Virus record (IMG/VR): IMGVR_UViG_3300035665_002545
Coordinates: 1-56,256 of that record
Direction: 5' to 3' (one strand)
Origin: a virus
Length of the DNA: 56,256 nt
The translations under genes and the position numbers were made by a program. The notes beneath the pieces were generated by a model. That model did no database searches and had not been told where the DNA came from. It saw only the letters and a list, made by a program, of their open reading frames with translations. Positions 15,588-24,065 of the stretch are shown one piece after another; position 1 is the stretch's first letter, and every line of letters starts with the position of its first letter.

Positions 15588-16476
15588 TAATAACCCAATC
15601 AATTGTTTCGACAATGCTAGAATGGCTATGATGAATAACATGGCGATATCTCGCCTTCACATCTACACCATTGCTCATCGTTTCTTTGGGACCTTTACAG
15701 AAAGATACGATTACCTTCGATTCATCCTTGAGATTATCGTAAGTTTCACAAAACACAAAAGGACCTGAGTTCTTTCCTATAATTGCGTCACATTTTGTGC
15801 TCAAGTAAGAAATCTCATTGAGGTCACAGATGTTCAAAGGTTTGTCAAACCAATAAGGTTTATTCCCTGTGAAAAACTCTTGTCTATCATCTATGATATC
15901 ATCAGTGAACAAAACATTCAATAGCTGAGTGGGAAACTTTTGCGTACAGATAAAGTCAATATCAGGGTGCTTCCCGGCAAAGGTATTAATGATATCACCC
16001 ATGTCTGAGTCGAATGATTGATTCGACATTGGTTTCCCATTACAAAAAAGTATACGTTTTCTACTAGTGATAAGATACTTGTCAATGTTTGATGTATTGA
16101 AGAATGAATAGTCAATTCGTGGGAGATATGACTCAGGATCATCTCGCAACTTCAATCCAAACTTATCAAATATCCTTCCCCAACTTTCATACAAGGAGTG
16201 CATGTTGACCCCTTGATATTTTTCAAATATATCTCCCCATACACCTATCCAAGTGTTTACACCCACGTTCTCACCCTCTCCAATAAAAGGCACATTCCTA
16301 TCTAGGTTGTGGGGGGTATTGACTAATGGAATTTGAAGGTCAAGGTTCACTTTAGGATGATTAAAATGCCAATACTCAAAATTATCATTGGGCATCAACT
16401 GTTTCATGTGCCGAGCAAATTCCTTATGTGTGAATAAATCGCCACGATGAAAATGATTGAACAGAACGATTCTCAT
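15571..16476 (-). CDS. Putative glycosyltransferase, paralogue of the gene at 54432-55379
   Basis: A 301-residue protein beginning MRIVLFNHFHRGDLF. Its C-terminal half has NEISYLSTKCDAIIGKNSGPFVFCET, a layout like the sugar-binding part of heptosyltransferase-type (GT-B) enzymes. A second copy at 54432-55379 shares the same plan: LFYNLWHNGDVF at the start, VLFTDDI in the middle and IVGKNSGPFMF near the end. Function is inferred from fold pattern and context only. It starts with an ATGA-type overlap on the small helical gene. Confidence 0.55.
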   Translation of the reverse strand: MRIVLFNHFHRGDLFTHKEFARHMKQLMPNDNFEYWHFNHPKVNLDLQIPLVNTPHNLDRNVPFIGEGENVGVNTWIGVWGDIFEKYQGVNMHSLYESWGRIFDKFGLKLRDDPESYLPRIDYSFFNTSNIDKYLITSRKRILFCNGKPMSNQSFDSDMGDIINTFAGKHPDIDFICTQKFPTQLLNVLFTDDIIDDRQEFFTGNKPYWFDKPLNICDLNEISYLSTKCDAIIGKNSGPFVFCETYDNLKDESKVIVSFCKGPKETMSNGVDVKARYRHVIHHSHSSIVETIDWVINEIKT

Positions 16477-16820
16477 TCTACGCCTTTGTACAACTTTACA
16501 GAATCTTCTGCTAGCGACTTACTATGAATAATTGCGTCATCAACCATGCGGTTTATTGCTTGGACAAACTTCGGTCTTTTCTGCTTGAAGCAGATATCAA
16601 CCTTTCGCTTAATCTCTGCGAGTTCATCTGCCGTAGCAGCCATCTGTGCTGCATCTTCAAGCATCCATGTACGAATGTGAAGAATTACTAGCTTCTCTAT
16701 CACCTCACCTAGATTATCAGTAGGAATGTACTCTTCGATATCGGGCATCGCACCTTGTGAGAGAACTTCGTCTACCTTCACCTTTATAATTTGTTCAATC
16801 GTTAGCGCTAAATTGTTCAT
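16473..16820 (-). CDS. Small helical protein, DUF4254-like
   Basis: A 115-residue protein predicted to be mostly helical. The stretch RTWMLEDAAQMAATADELAEIKRKVD followed by RPKFVQAINRMVDDAI recalls DUF4254, a family found in polysaccharide and glycosyltransferase clusters with no known activity. The start at 16820 overlaps the ColD-like gene end by 26 bases; a start at 16841 is also open. It has no enzyme motif that I can see. Confidence 0.45.
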   Translation of the reverse strand: MNNLALTIEQIIKVKVDEVLSQGAMPDIEEYIPTDNLGEVIEKLVILHIRTWMLEDAAQMAATADELAEIKRKVDICFKQKRPKFVQAINRMVDDAIIHSKSLAEDSVKLYKGVE

Positions 16821-17985
16821 TAACTTCCTCCACAATTTCAAAAAGAAAATTCATATCATCGTCAGTTACAAAGTGATTGTTGCCAATATAGACGCCATTT
16901 TGATGCACAATTTCAGCGTTCGATTGTCCTTTCTTCGTCTCAAGATTATACTTATCTTTTAGGAAAGGTTGTCGCATCAAGTTACCGCTAACCACAGGCC
17001 TATACTCTATACCGTTCATTGAGAATAATCGCTTAAGCTCAAGCATGGCAAACATGTTTTTACAAATAAAGGGAAAGCAAAAACTACTATTGCCCTCTTC
17101 ATAATTATGAGGATAGAACAGGTTTGGATAGGGTGAGATTAGATCACAATAACGCACATAGTTATTACGCCTTTGGTCGATCATATCATCAAGGCGTTTT
17201 AGCTGTGAAGAACCCAACACTGCACATATCTCATGGTTACGAAAGTTGTATCCGTCAGTCACAAACAAAAATGACTTCTCAATGTCTTTGTATTGTTCTG
17301 CATATTTATCGAACTGTATTGACTCCCTAGCCATTCCGTGACTTCGCTTCATACGCATCAGGTCATAAAGGGCAAGGTTACTTGTGTTGACCATGCCACC
17401 TTCAATCGTTGACATATGGTGCCCAAAGTAAAAGCTAAAGGTTGCACCTAATGTATCTGTACCTCGCTTAACACCATCAGGGCCAGTGCAACCATGTGAC
17501 TCACAGATATCTTCTATGATATGGGCGCCAGGGAAGATTTCTTTTAGCTTTTCATTCTCACCTGAGAACCCTAGAAGGTGTGTAATAAAGATGAGCTTAA
17601 TATCTTTATGCTTCCTTGCGATTGCTTTAGCATCCTCAAGATCGAAGCTGAAGTTTTGTAAGTTAATATCACAGAAGATAGGTCGAAGGCCTAACTGAAT
17701 GATAGGAGCGACATTAGTCACCCAAGTACATGCAGGCAGCAACACTTTGTCGCCATCCTTCAATCCCATCAACTCCTTTACAGCAGCGACAAGGAGAAAG
17801 TTGGCAGTACTGCCACTCGATACATAGATGGAGTTAGGACTACCCAACCAGGTTCCCCACTCACGCTCGAACTGTTTAACCCGTTCACCATTCGTGAACT
17901 TAGGTGCAGTCAAAGCAAAGTAAGCCATCTTGAGACGATCACCCATCGTAATCGTCTCACCCATTAAAGGCCAGCGCATTTTCAT
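16795..17985 (-). CDS. colD: ColD-like GDP-4-keto-6-deoxymannose 3-dehydratase
   Basis: A 396-residue aminotransferase-fold enzyme. In SFYFGHHMSTIEGG the PLP-binding Lys is His (about H189; ColD of E. coli O55 has H188), which marks the colitose-pathway 3-dehydratase instead of a perosamine-type aminotransferase. ColD works without an iron-sulfur cluster, and no Cys quartet is seen here. It should remove the 3-hydroxyl of the Gmd product, leading toward GDP-L-colitose. The start at 17985 shares ATGA with the stop of the upstream GDP-fucose-synthase-like gene, and GAGAGG is the ribosome site. Confidence 0.87.
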   Translation of the reverse strand: MKMRWPLMGETITMGDRLKMAYFALTAPKFTNGERVKQFEREWGTWLGSPNSIYVSSGSTANFLLVAAVKELMGLKDGDKVLLPACTWVTNVAPIIQLGLRPIFCDINLQNFSFDLEDAKAIARKHKDIKLIFITHLLGFSGENEKLKEIFPGAHIIEDICESHGCTGPDGVKRGTDTLGATFSFYFGHHMSTIEGGMVNTSNLALYDLMRMKRSHGMARESIQFDKYAEQYKDIEKSFLFVTDGYNFRNHEICAVLGSSQLKRLDDMIDQRRNNYVRYCDLISPYPNLFYPHNYEEGNSSFCFPFICKNMFAMLELKRLFSMNGIEYRPVVSGNLMRQPFLKDKYNLETKKGQSNAEIVHQNGVYIGNNHFVTDDDMNFLFEIVEEVNEQFSAND

Positions 17986-18920
17986 AGGAACCTCTCTTTG
18001 TTCTCTTTGAACCATCTTATCGTCCTTGTCAAACCTTCATCAAAAGATACCTTAGGTTTCCATCCCATATCAAATAGTTTGGTGTTGTCAAGTTTCCTGC
18101 GAGGTGTGCCGTTTGGTTTCTCTGTATTCCAGAAAATTTCTCCTAGGTATCCCACCTCCTTCCTTATGATCTCTGACAGATCTTTGATAGTGATCTCTAC
18201 ATCACTTCCCACATTGATATGATCAGGACTATCATAGTTTTGCATCAGGAAGATACATGCATCAGCAAGATCATCAACATAAAGAAACTCTCTTGTTGGA
18301 GTGCCATCACCCCATGCCTCAACAACCTTAAGATTTTTTTCTGTTGCATTCCAAAACTTGTTGATAAGTCCTGGAATGACATGACACTTATCAGGATGAA
18401 AGTTATCGTTGGGGCCATAAAGGTTAGCGGGCATCAAACTAATAGTGGGCATACCATATTGCTTAGTATAGTATTTTGCCATAGTCATACCTGCGATCTT
18501 TGCGATTGCATAGGCATCGTTGGTAGGTTCAAGGGGTGCAGTCATCAAGTATTCTTCCTTGATAGGTTGCGGAGTCACCTTAGGATAGATACAGGCAGAT
18601 CCCAGGAACAGCAATTTCTTGACACCGTTCTCACAAGCAGCTTTGATAATATTACTTTGAATCATCAGGTTGTCATATATAAAGTCTGCAGGAACTGTTG
18701 CATTATAATTGATTCCACCTACCTTTGCAGCAGCGAGAAAGACATACTCAGGCCTATAGGTCCTGAAAAAATAATTGACAGACTCTTGGTCCCGAAGGTC
18801 AAGGTGATCATGGGGCTTAGCAACAATATCCTTGTAGCCATCTGCAACTAGTTTGCGAACTAAAGCTGATCCAACAAGACCCGTATGACCTGCAACATAT
18901 ATCCTATCGTTCTTATTCAT
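17982..18920 (-). CDS. fcl: GDP-L-fucose synthase (or ColC-like epimerase/reductase)
   Basis: A 312-residue short-chain dehydrogenase with the full GDP-fucose synthase signature: [11 protein letters not shown] at residues 9-19, SACIYPK with catalytic C110, Y137 and K141 of the Y-x3-K site, and H180 in [11 protein letters not shown] (E. coli C109 and H179). It epimerises C3 and C5 and reduces C4 of GDP-4-keto-6-deoxymannose. ColC of the colitose pathway is a close relative acting after ColD, so with ColD next door either or both roles are possible. Confidence 0.92.
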   Translation of the reverse strand: MNKNDRIYVAGHTGLVGSALVRKLVADGYKDIVAKPHDHLDLRDQESVNYFFRTYRPEYVFLAAAKVGGINYNATVPADFIYDNLMIQSNIIKAACENGVKKLLFLGSACIYPKVTPQPIKEEYLMTAPLEPTNDAYAIAKIAGMTMAKYYTKQYGMPTISLMPANLYGPNDNFHPDKCHVIPGLINKFWNATEKNLKVVEAWGDGTPTREFLYVDDLADACIFLMQNYDSPDHINVGSDVEITIKDLSEIIRKEVGYLGEIFWNTEKPNGTPRRKLDNTKLFDMGWKPKVSFDEGLTRTIRWFKENKERFL

Positions 18921-19917
18921 TGGTGCACATCTCCTCTACCAAATCGTCAAAGGTGTATTCGGGACTCCATCCCAATACAGTCCTTGCTTTTGTTGAATCA
19001 CCTAACAGAGTCTCAACCTCTGCAGGCCTAAAGTATTTTGGATCAACTCTTACTACTGTCCTTCCTGTATGTGTATCAATGCCCACCTCCTCCAACCCTT
19101 CTTCATACCATTCAATATTCATATCAAAGTAAGGGGCGCAGCGTTCTACGAACTCTCGGACAGAATACTGTTCTCCTGTGGCAATGACAAAATCCTCAGG
19201 AGTATGATGCTGCAAGATCATCCACATAGCCCTAGAATAATCTTTTGCATGACCCCAATCACGCAGAGCATTGAGGTTACCCAGAGTCAACATATCTTGC
19301 TTTCCGTTTTTGATATTGCGGAGAGCATCAACAATCTTCTTGGTCACAAAATTATGCCCTCGGCGCTCACTCTCATGGTTGAACAGGATTCCTGAACAAG
19401 CGAACATGTTGTAGGACTCTCGGTAATTCTTAACAATCCAGAACCCGTACAACTTTGCTACGCCATAAGGTGATCGCGGATAGAATGGTGTGGTTTCTTT
19501 TTGAGGAACTTCTTGCACTAATCCATAAAGTTCAGAAGTAGACGCTTGATAGATTCTTACATCTTGATCCATACCAAGAAGTCGCACCGCCTCGAGGATC
19601 TTAAGTGTGCCCAACCCATCAACCATAGCGGTGTATTCAGGTGTCTCAAAAGATACCTTCACATGACTTTGAGCAGCAAGATTGTAAATTTCGTCAGGTC
19701 GCACACCCTTGATGACCCCCATGATTGACAAGGAGTCGGTGACATCACCGTAGTGTAACTTTAGATTGGAATTGTTGTAAAGGTGGTCAATTCTTTGAGT
19801 ATTGATTGAGGAACTTCTTCGAATGATGCCATGAACTTTGTAGCCTTTTTCTAGCAGAATCTCAGTCAAGTAAGAACCATCTTGTCCGGTGATGCCGGTG
19901 ATGAGAGCAGTTTTCAT
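18913..19917 (-). CDS. gmd: GDP-mannose 4,6-dehydratase
   Basis: The first gene of the cassette. The 334-residue product begins [19 protein letters not shown], the GDP-mannose dehydratase Rossmann motif, and continues with [20 protein letters not shown] and [10 protein letters not shown] (T/S, E and Y-x3-K catalytic residues). It makes GDP-4-keto-6-deoxymannose, the shared precursor of fucose, colitose and perosamine. The ATG at 19917 is 28 bases past a perfect late promoter; a longer reading up to 20118 would cross that promoter and a terminator and is not real. Confidence 0.96.
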   Translation of the reverse strand: MKTALITGITGQDGSYLTEILLEKGYKVHGIIRRSSSINTQRIDHLYNNSNLKLHYGDVTDSLSIMGVIKGVRPDEIYNLAAQSHVKVSFETPEYTAMVDGLGTLKILEAVRLLGMDQDVRIYQASTSELYGLVQEVPQKETTPFYPRSPYGVAKLYGFWIVKNYRESYNMFACSGILFNHESERRGHNFVTKKIVDALRNIKNGKQDMLTLGNLNALRDWGHAKDYSRAMWMILQHHTPEDFVIATGEQYSVREFVERCAPYFDMNIEWYEEGLEEVGIDTHTGRTVVRVDPKYFRPAEVETLLGDSTKARTVLGWSPEYTFDDLVEEMCTNE

Positions 19918-19945
19918 AATGTACCCACAAGGAATAACGATACTG

Positions 19946-19953
19946 TATTTATA
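19946..19953 (-). promoter_or_regulatory. T4-type late promoter of the sugar cassette
   Basis: Perfect TATAAATA followed by C on the minus strand. The predicted start lies near 19940, giving a leader of about 22 bases before the gmd ATG. It is the only clear promoter before the run of overlapping sugar genes down to 4600. Confidence 0.8.
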
Positions 19954-19957
19954 CAAT

Positions 19958-19986
19958 AAAAAAAGGCGCCATTGATTGGCGCCTTT
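19958..19986 (-). terminator. Terminator after cobS
   Basis: A 10-bp stem (19962-19971 with 19977-19986) around GGCGCC repeats, with a five-base loop, followed on the minus strand by about seven Ts. It separates the cobS transcript from the late-promoted sugar cassette. Confidence 0.85.
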
Positions 19987-20002
19987 AACTAAGTGAAAAG
20001 GA

Positions 20003-21196
20003 TTAGGCAGCAGCGGGGACTGCTTCAGCAGGTGCTTCGGTCGTAGCAGCCTCGCCAGACACCGTGCTGTCAACTTTGGTGTAGAGGTCAAGGAAAGCGG
20101 TTTTGGTTTCAGCGTCAAACCGGTTGGTGCAGAGCTGGATTGCTTTCAGGCGATCCTTGAACATAGAGAAGGCCCGGACGATATGCACCAGACGGCGAGT
20201 CGAAACGATCTCATCGATACCCCCCTCGAGATAAGTTTTGCGGATAATGTCTGCCCAAGTGATCAGCTTGCTAGCAAAGTCATCATCCATGCAGTTAAGC
20301 TGGGTCATGTTATTGACCACAATCTTCTTCTCGACCGCGGCGGAAGGATATTCCTGCTCATGGGTGATCGGGAAGCGCTCGAGGAAGGCCTCATCAAGAA
20401 TCTGCGCGGCAATGAACTTGCCATCTTCGGTACCACGGCCTTTGGTGTTAGCGGTGGCGATGATATTGAACCCATCAGCAGGATAGATAAGTTCGCCTGT
20501 TTTCTTGTTGAAGTAGGGCTTACCCTCGAGGATTGCCTGCAGGCACATAAGTTTATTCGAACCGCGGTCGATCTCATCCAGGATAACGATAGCACCCCGC
20601 TTCATAGCGAGGAGGACAGGACCCTCACGGTAAACCACATTACCGTCCACCAGAGTATTGGAGCCGATAAGGTCATCCTCATCCGTCTCAATGCTGATAT
20701 TGACTCGGATGCACTCACGCTTGAGTTTAGCGCAGACCTGCTCGACCATTGTCGTCTTACCATTACCGGACAGGCCCGTGATAAAGACGGGATAGAACTG
20801 CTTGCTGGTGACAATCATCTCGAGGTCACGGTGAAACCCGAAAGCAACATAAGTAGAGTCCCGATTGGGAATCAGCGAGTCAGTGATATCAGTCACCAGC
20901 TTGCGCTGCTTGAGCGGGACTACCTGAGCGAGCATAGCGGGTTGCTCAGCGGGTGCAGGTGCAGGAGAAGTGACGGGAGGCAGGGTCACCTCAGTCGAAG
21001 TAACCGCGGCGACTCGATACAGGCCCCGACCCGCCTTGTAGGCGGCGCCGTCAAGAAGAAACCAAGGGGTCGCAAGTCCGTTGCTCTGGACATACTCCAT
21101 GACCTGAGCGCGAGTCACGGTGGGACCGTAGGCCTCGCCAAGGTTGCGAAGAAGTTCGAATTTCTGATCAGTGGTAAAAGCAGCGTTCTTAGCCAT
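20003..21196 (-). CDS. cobS: CobS-like AAA+ ATPase
   Basis: A 397-residue MoxR/CobS-type AAA+ protein, a gene common in marine T4-like phages. Walker A GLSGNGKT lies at 141-148, Walker [10 protein letters not shown] further on, and ERFPI and STRRLVHI fit the sensor regions. CobS normally pairs with CobT (VWA) and CobN to insert cobalt in B12 synthesis, but no CobN is present, so a chaperone-like remodelling role with the CobT-like neighbour is equally possible. The C-terminus is an Ala/Glu/Pro-rich tail. Codon use is more GC-rich than in nearby genes. Confidence 0.88.
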   Translation of the reverse strand: MAKNAAFTTDQKFELLRNLGEAYGPTVTRAQVMEYVQSNGLATPWFLLDGAAYKAGRGLYRVAAVTSTEVTLPPVTSPAPAPAEQPAMLAQVVPLKQRKLVTDITDSLIPNRDSTYVAFGFHRDLEMIVTSKQFYPVFITGLSGNGKTTMVEQVCAKLKRECIRVNISIETDEDDLIGSNTLVDGNVVYREGPVLLAMKRGAIVILDEIDRGSNKLMCLQAILEGKPYFNKKTGELIYPADGFNIIATANTKGRGTEDGKFIAAQILDEAFLERFPITHEQEYPSAAVEKKIVVNNMTQLNCMDDDFASKLITWADIIRKTYLEGGIDEIVSTRRLVHIVRAFSMFKDRLKAIQLCTNRFDAETKTAFLDLYTKVDSTVSGEAATTEAPAEAVPAAA

Positions 21197-21223
21197 GTCT
21201 TGCTCCGTTCAATTGACACTTAC

Positions 21224-21252
21224 ATTATGATGGAATCTGGGGGTCTTGTCAA
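21224..21252 (-). promoter_or_regulatory. Sigma70-like promoter of cobS
   Basis: On the minus strand a perfect -35 TTGACA (21252-21247) is followed after 17 bases by CATAAT (21229-21224), one base off the -10 consensus. Transcription would begin about 20 bases before the cobS ATG. This points to early expression by host polymerase. Confidence 0.8.
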
Positions 21253-21277
21253 GAACTATTTTGACTGTTGTTTCCAC

Positions 21278-21308
21278 ACAACAGAACTTTGTTGCACAGA
21301 AACAACAC
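21278..21308 (-). promoter_or_regulatory. 31-bp element upstream of cobS, shared with cobT
   Basis: On the minus strand, GTGTTGTTT, five bases, CAACA, six bases, then TGTTGT. The same words with the same spacing occur upstream of the cobT-like gene at 23540-23570. It lies 25 bases before the -35 box. The inverted words (GTTGT/ACAAC) suggest binding of a dimeric regulator or a small hairpin. Confidence 0.6.
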
Positions 21309-21314
21309 TTAGTT

Positions 21315-23471
21315 TTAGTGGTTTTTGCTGACAATCTCGGCAAAGCGACTCAGAAAGATGCGGTTCATACCCGCCGAGCGCACGCTCTCAAGGAAGGCCT
21401 TCTTGATATCATACTTAGAAGCCTTCGAGTCAACATTGATACCATGGTCAGTAATGCGAAGATTTTTGCTGGAAACAATGAAGTAGATATCGTACCCAGC
21501 ACCTGTCAGCGGGAAGAACTTTTGCTTACGGGCAGCAGCAATTTCTTTATCTGAAGGAAGAACTTTTTTGATAGAATACTCACGAGCCATGCTCTTGACT
21601 GCAGAGGGTAAACTATCGTCTGTGATAAAGAACCCGATCATATTTGCTTTGGTGATTTTCTTTGACAGATCAATCAGAACCCGAGTGACACACTCCCCAT
21701 GAGTGTAAGTAACTGACTCACGGGTCTTCGGATCAGTCAAGCAAATTTTGTAGTTGCCGTAGGTGCCATTGCCTGCCAAAGACCACAGATAACCACACTT
21801 CGAAGAATTAACGAACATGTTATCTGTGCCAGTAGCAGAGCCATCGGTGAGGAACATCGTAGTCAGAACTTCGAGTTTATAAGCTGCACGGAATTCTTGT
21901 GCAATCGAATTAGAAGCGATGATTGCCTCATTGAGCGGAGTACCCGAAAGCGCCTCACTATCAGGAACATGTCCACGGATGTACAGGTTCCGAAGAACCT
22001 CGAGGTCTTGCAAAGCGTTGGTAAACTCAAGTCGGGACATTGAAGAGGACAAGTATTCCTTCAAGTGAAACAAGTGATGCTCAACGGAGAGAACGTCTGT
22101 TTCAGTACGATTGATCAAGTTATTAGATTTTACTCCGCGGATGCTCCAAAGCTTGGGGCTATCGCTAAACCCATAGACGCGGAAAGGAATGTTAACTTTG
22201 CGGCAGAAAACACTCAGGACCATAACCTGCTCAAGGGTGCCTTCCATGTTGCTCCGCATAGAGCCCGACAGGTCAAGGAACATAAGCATGCCGTGGTTCT
22301 TACCCTGCGGTACTTGGGTAACTCGCTTGAACATATCATCGGTGAAGCGATACTTGCTGATCTTGGTCATATCAAGTTCGCCTGTCTTAGAAATAGACGC
22401 CCGGGCAAACTGCTTAGCGTTCTTGCGAAGTTCGAACTCTTGCACCAGACCATTGATATAGCGCAGGTTCTTAGAATAGAACTCCTTGAGGGGGAAGTTC
22501 GCTTTCTCGCCCTCGAAGAAAGCATTGAGGTGCATGTTGGCGTAAACTTCCTTATGCCCGACGATACGGTCAGTCAGATCATAAGTAGGAAGATCGATAT
22601 ATACCGTGGGAATGCACTTCTCATCCACCAGCGACTGCTCACGCTCCCGGAACGACTGGTCGGTATGAGAAACGGGATCAGTCAGTTCCTCATCATAAGC
22701 GCCTGTGTCTGCTGATCCGCCATAGTCAAACTCTTGGTCATCATCTGAGTCAGAGTCTAGATCTGAGGCCTCGAGTTCGCCATCTTCGGAATTATCATCC
22801 TCTTCTGAATAGTCGGAATTTTCATAGTCGGTATCCTCATAGTCATTTGTCTGAGGTTGTTCGGCACCCTCAGAGCTGCCAGAACGGTCATTGCCGCGCT
22901 CTTCAGAATTTTCTTGTTTTTTGGCGCGATCATAGAGGATAGTGGCAACATCCACCACATCTTCCCAGGTCTCGCACTCGCCAACCATATCGACAAAAGG
23001 CCGCTCTTCAGATGAGAAGGTCACCCCCGCCATGACACCGAGTTTATAATGCAGGTTGATCCGGTCGATCAAAGCAAGCAAGTTGATATCAGGAACTTTA
23101 TTGAGACCGAAGAAGTCACGCGCATCCAGTTCCTTGTAGCCACGATAGAAGGAAGGGCGAATGCCGGGAAACTTGTCCTTGATCATCCGCTCGATCCGGG
23201 CATCCTCGACCACATTAAGGAAGCTCTTGAACCCGGGACGGTTACCCGCAAGGGCATTGTGCCAACCTTCGGGGGGAGTATAAAGAGCATGACCAACCTC
23301 ATGGCCCATGAGCAAGTCATAGAGGTCAGCAGACATATCTTTGAACACCGGGCAAGCAAGAATACGCTGCTTGGTGTCAAAATAAGCGGTGGGGATGTTC
23401 TTGTGCTGAACAGTAATGTTCTCTTCGGCAAGCAGCCGAGCGAGGATTGACTTGGTTTCTACTACAGACAT
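21315..23471 (-). CDS. cobT: CobT-like VWA protein with an HExxH motif
   Basis: A 718-residue partner type of CobS. The N-terminal part has a zinc-metallopeptidase-like HEVGH (57-61), a long acidic low-complexity stretch rich in Glu, Asp and Ser lies near 190-260, and the C-terminal half is a VWA domain with the MIDAS motif DLSGS. Similar proteins are labelled CobT or peptidase in marine T4-like phages. MoxR-type ATPases and VWA proteins commonly act together, as the adjacent cobS implies. AGGAGA lies before the ATG at 23471. Confidence 0.82.
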   Translation of the reverse strand: MSVVETKSILARLLAEENITVQHKNIPTAYFDTKQRILACPVFKDMSADLYDLLMGHEVGHALYTPPEGWHNALAGNRPGFKSFLNVVEDARIERMIKDKFPGIRPSFYRGYKELDARDFFGLNKVPDINLLALIDRINLHYKLGVMAGVTFSSEERPFVDMVGECETWEDVVDVATILYDRAKKQENSEERGNDRSGSSEGAEQPQTNDYEDTDYENSDYSEEDDNSEDGELEASDLDSDSDDDQEFDYGGSADTGAYDEELTDPVSHTDQSFREREQSLVDEKCIPTVYIDLPTYDLTDRIVGHKEVYANMHLNAFFEGEKANFPLKEFYSKNLRYINGLVQEFELRKNAKQFARASISKTGELDMTKISKYRFTDDMFKRVTQVPQGKNHGMLMFLDLSGSMRSNMEGTLEQVMVLSVFCRKVNIPFRVYGFSDSPKLWSIRGVKSNNLINRTETDVLSVEHHLFHLKEYLSSSMSRLEFTNALQDLEVLRNLYIRGHVPDSEALSGTPLNEAIIASNSIAQEFRAAYKLEVLTTMFLTDGSATGTDNMFVNSSKCGYLWSLAGNGTYGNYKICLTDPKTRESVTYTHGECVTRVLIDLSKKITKANMIGFFITDDSLPSAVKSMAREYSIKKVLPSDKEIAAARKQKFFPLTGAGYDIYFIVSSKNLRITDHGINVDSKASKYDIKKAFLESVRSAGMNRIFLSRFAEIVSKNH

Positions 23472-23495
23472 GTGATCTCCTACTGAACATCTACG

Positions 23496-23523
23496 ATTAT
23501 ACAGGAACCACAGCCCTTTGCAA
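23496..23523 (-). promoter_or_regulatory. Sigma70-like promoter of the cobT-like gene
   Basis: A perfect TATAAT (23501-23496) on the minus strand, with TTGCAA (23523-23518) 16 bases upstream as a weaker -35 box. The TATAAT lies about 25 bases before the ATG at 23471, leaving a short leader with AGGAGA. Confidence 0.65.
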
Positions 23524-23539
23524 CCGGCGTGTCAAAAAT

Positions 23540-23570
23540 ACAACATTTCGGTGTTGCGTAAAAACAACAC
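23540..23570 (-). promoter_or_regulatory. 31-bp element upstream of cobT, shared with cobS
   Basis: The same GTGTTGTTT, N5, CAACA, N6, TGTTGT pattern as at 21278-21308, here directly against the stop codon of the deformylase gene. Within this copy GGTGTTG and CAACACC form a perfect 7-bp stem. About 23 of 31 positions match the cobS copy. Confidence 0.6.
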
Positions 23571-24065
23571 CTATTTTCGCGCCTTTCGAACCGCCAGATC
23601 CCACTTCAACTTTGACACTCGATCTTTCATGGTAAGGCCTTCCATGTGATCATATTCATGCAGAAAGACCCTAGCTGTCAACCCCCGAAAAGTATTTCTT
23701 ACAACTTCTCCTGTCTCGATCTGATATTCGGCAACTATCTCAGAAGGTCTTTTTAGTTTAAGTTTGACTCCAGGATAGGATAGACAACCTTCCTCATAAA
23801 GTTCCTCACCATGAGCTTCTAGGATGTTGGGATTGAACACAAAAATCTTCAAGTCATCTATACCAATGACAAAGACTCTTCGATTAATTCCCAGCTGGTT
23901 TGCAGACAACCCCACGCCCTTCTCCTTGATCATCTGTTCAAAGAGTGCTAAAGCAAAAATTTTAGCAGTTGAACCTTCCTTTTCAAAGTCATATTCTTCA
24001 GGTTTGCTATGTAAGGTAGGATCTGATGAAGACACTAGTTTTAATTTATCTTTGCGAACTATCAT
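23571..24065 (-). CDS. def: Peptide deformylase
   Basis: A 164-residue zinc or iron hydrolase that removes the formyl group from new proteins. All three family motifs are present: GVGLSANQLG (50-59), EGCLSYPG with metal ligand C94, and HEYDH (136-140). Peptide deformylases are known accessory genes of marine cyanophages and related T4-like phages, where they help late protein synthesis. The start at 24065 abuts the end of gene 46, so it is the last gene of the queE operon. Confidence 0.95.
   Translation of the reverse strand: MIVRKDKLKLVSSSDPTLHSKPEEYDFEKEGSTAKIFALALFEQMIKEKGVGLSANQLGINRRVFVIGIDDLKIFVFNPNILEAHGEELYEEGCLSYPGVKLKLKRPSEIVAEYQIETGEVVRNTFRGLTARVFLHEYDHMEGLTMKDRVSKLKWDLAVRKARK

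Noticed and set aside
11769-17985. Reading the two DegT-type genes as sugar aminotransferases such as perosamine synthase
   Set aside because: Both have His in the place of the PLP-binding Lys, which fits dehydrase activity.
19918-20118. N-terminal extension of gmd up to 20118
   Set aside because: It would cross a terminator and a late promoter and reads as low-complexity sequence; the Rossmann motif begins right after the ATG at 19917.
23530-23535. TTGACA upstream of the cobT-like gene
   Set aside because: It is 28 bases from the TATAAT box, too far for a sigma70 promoter; TTGCAA at 16 bases is a better partner.
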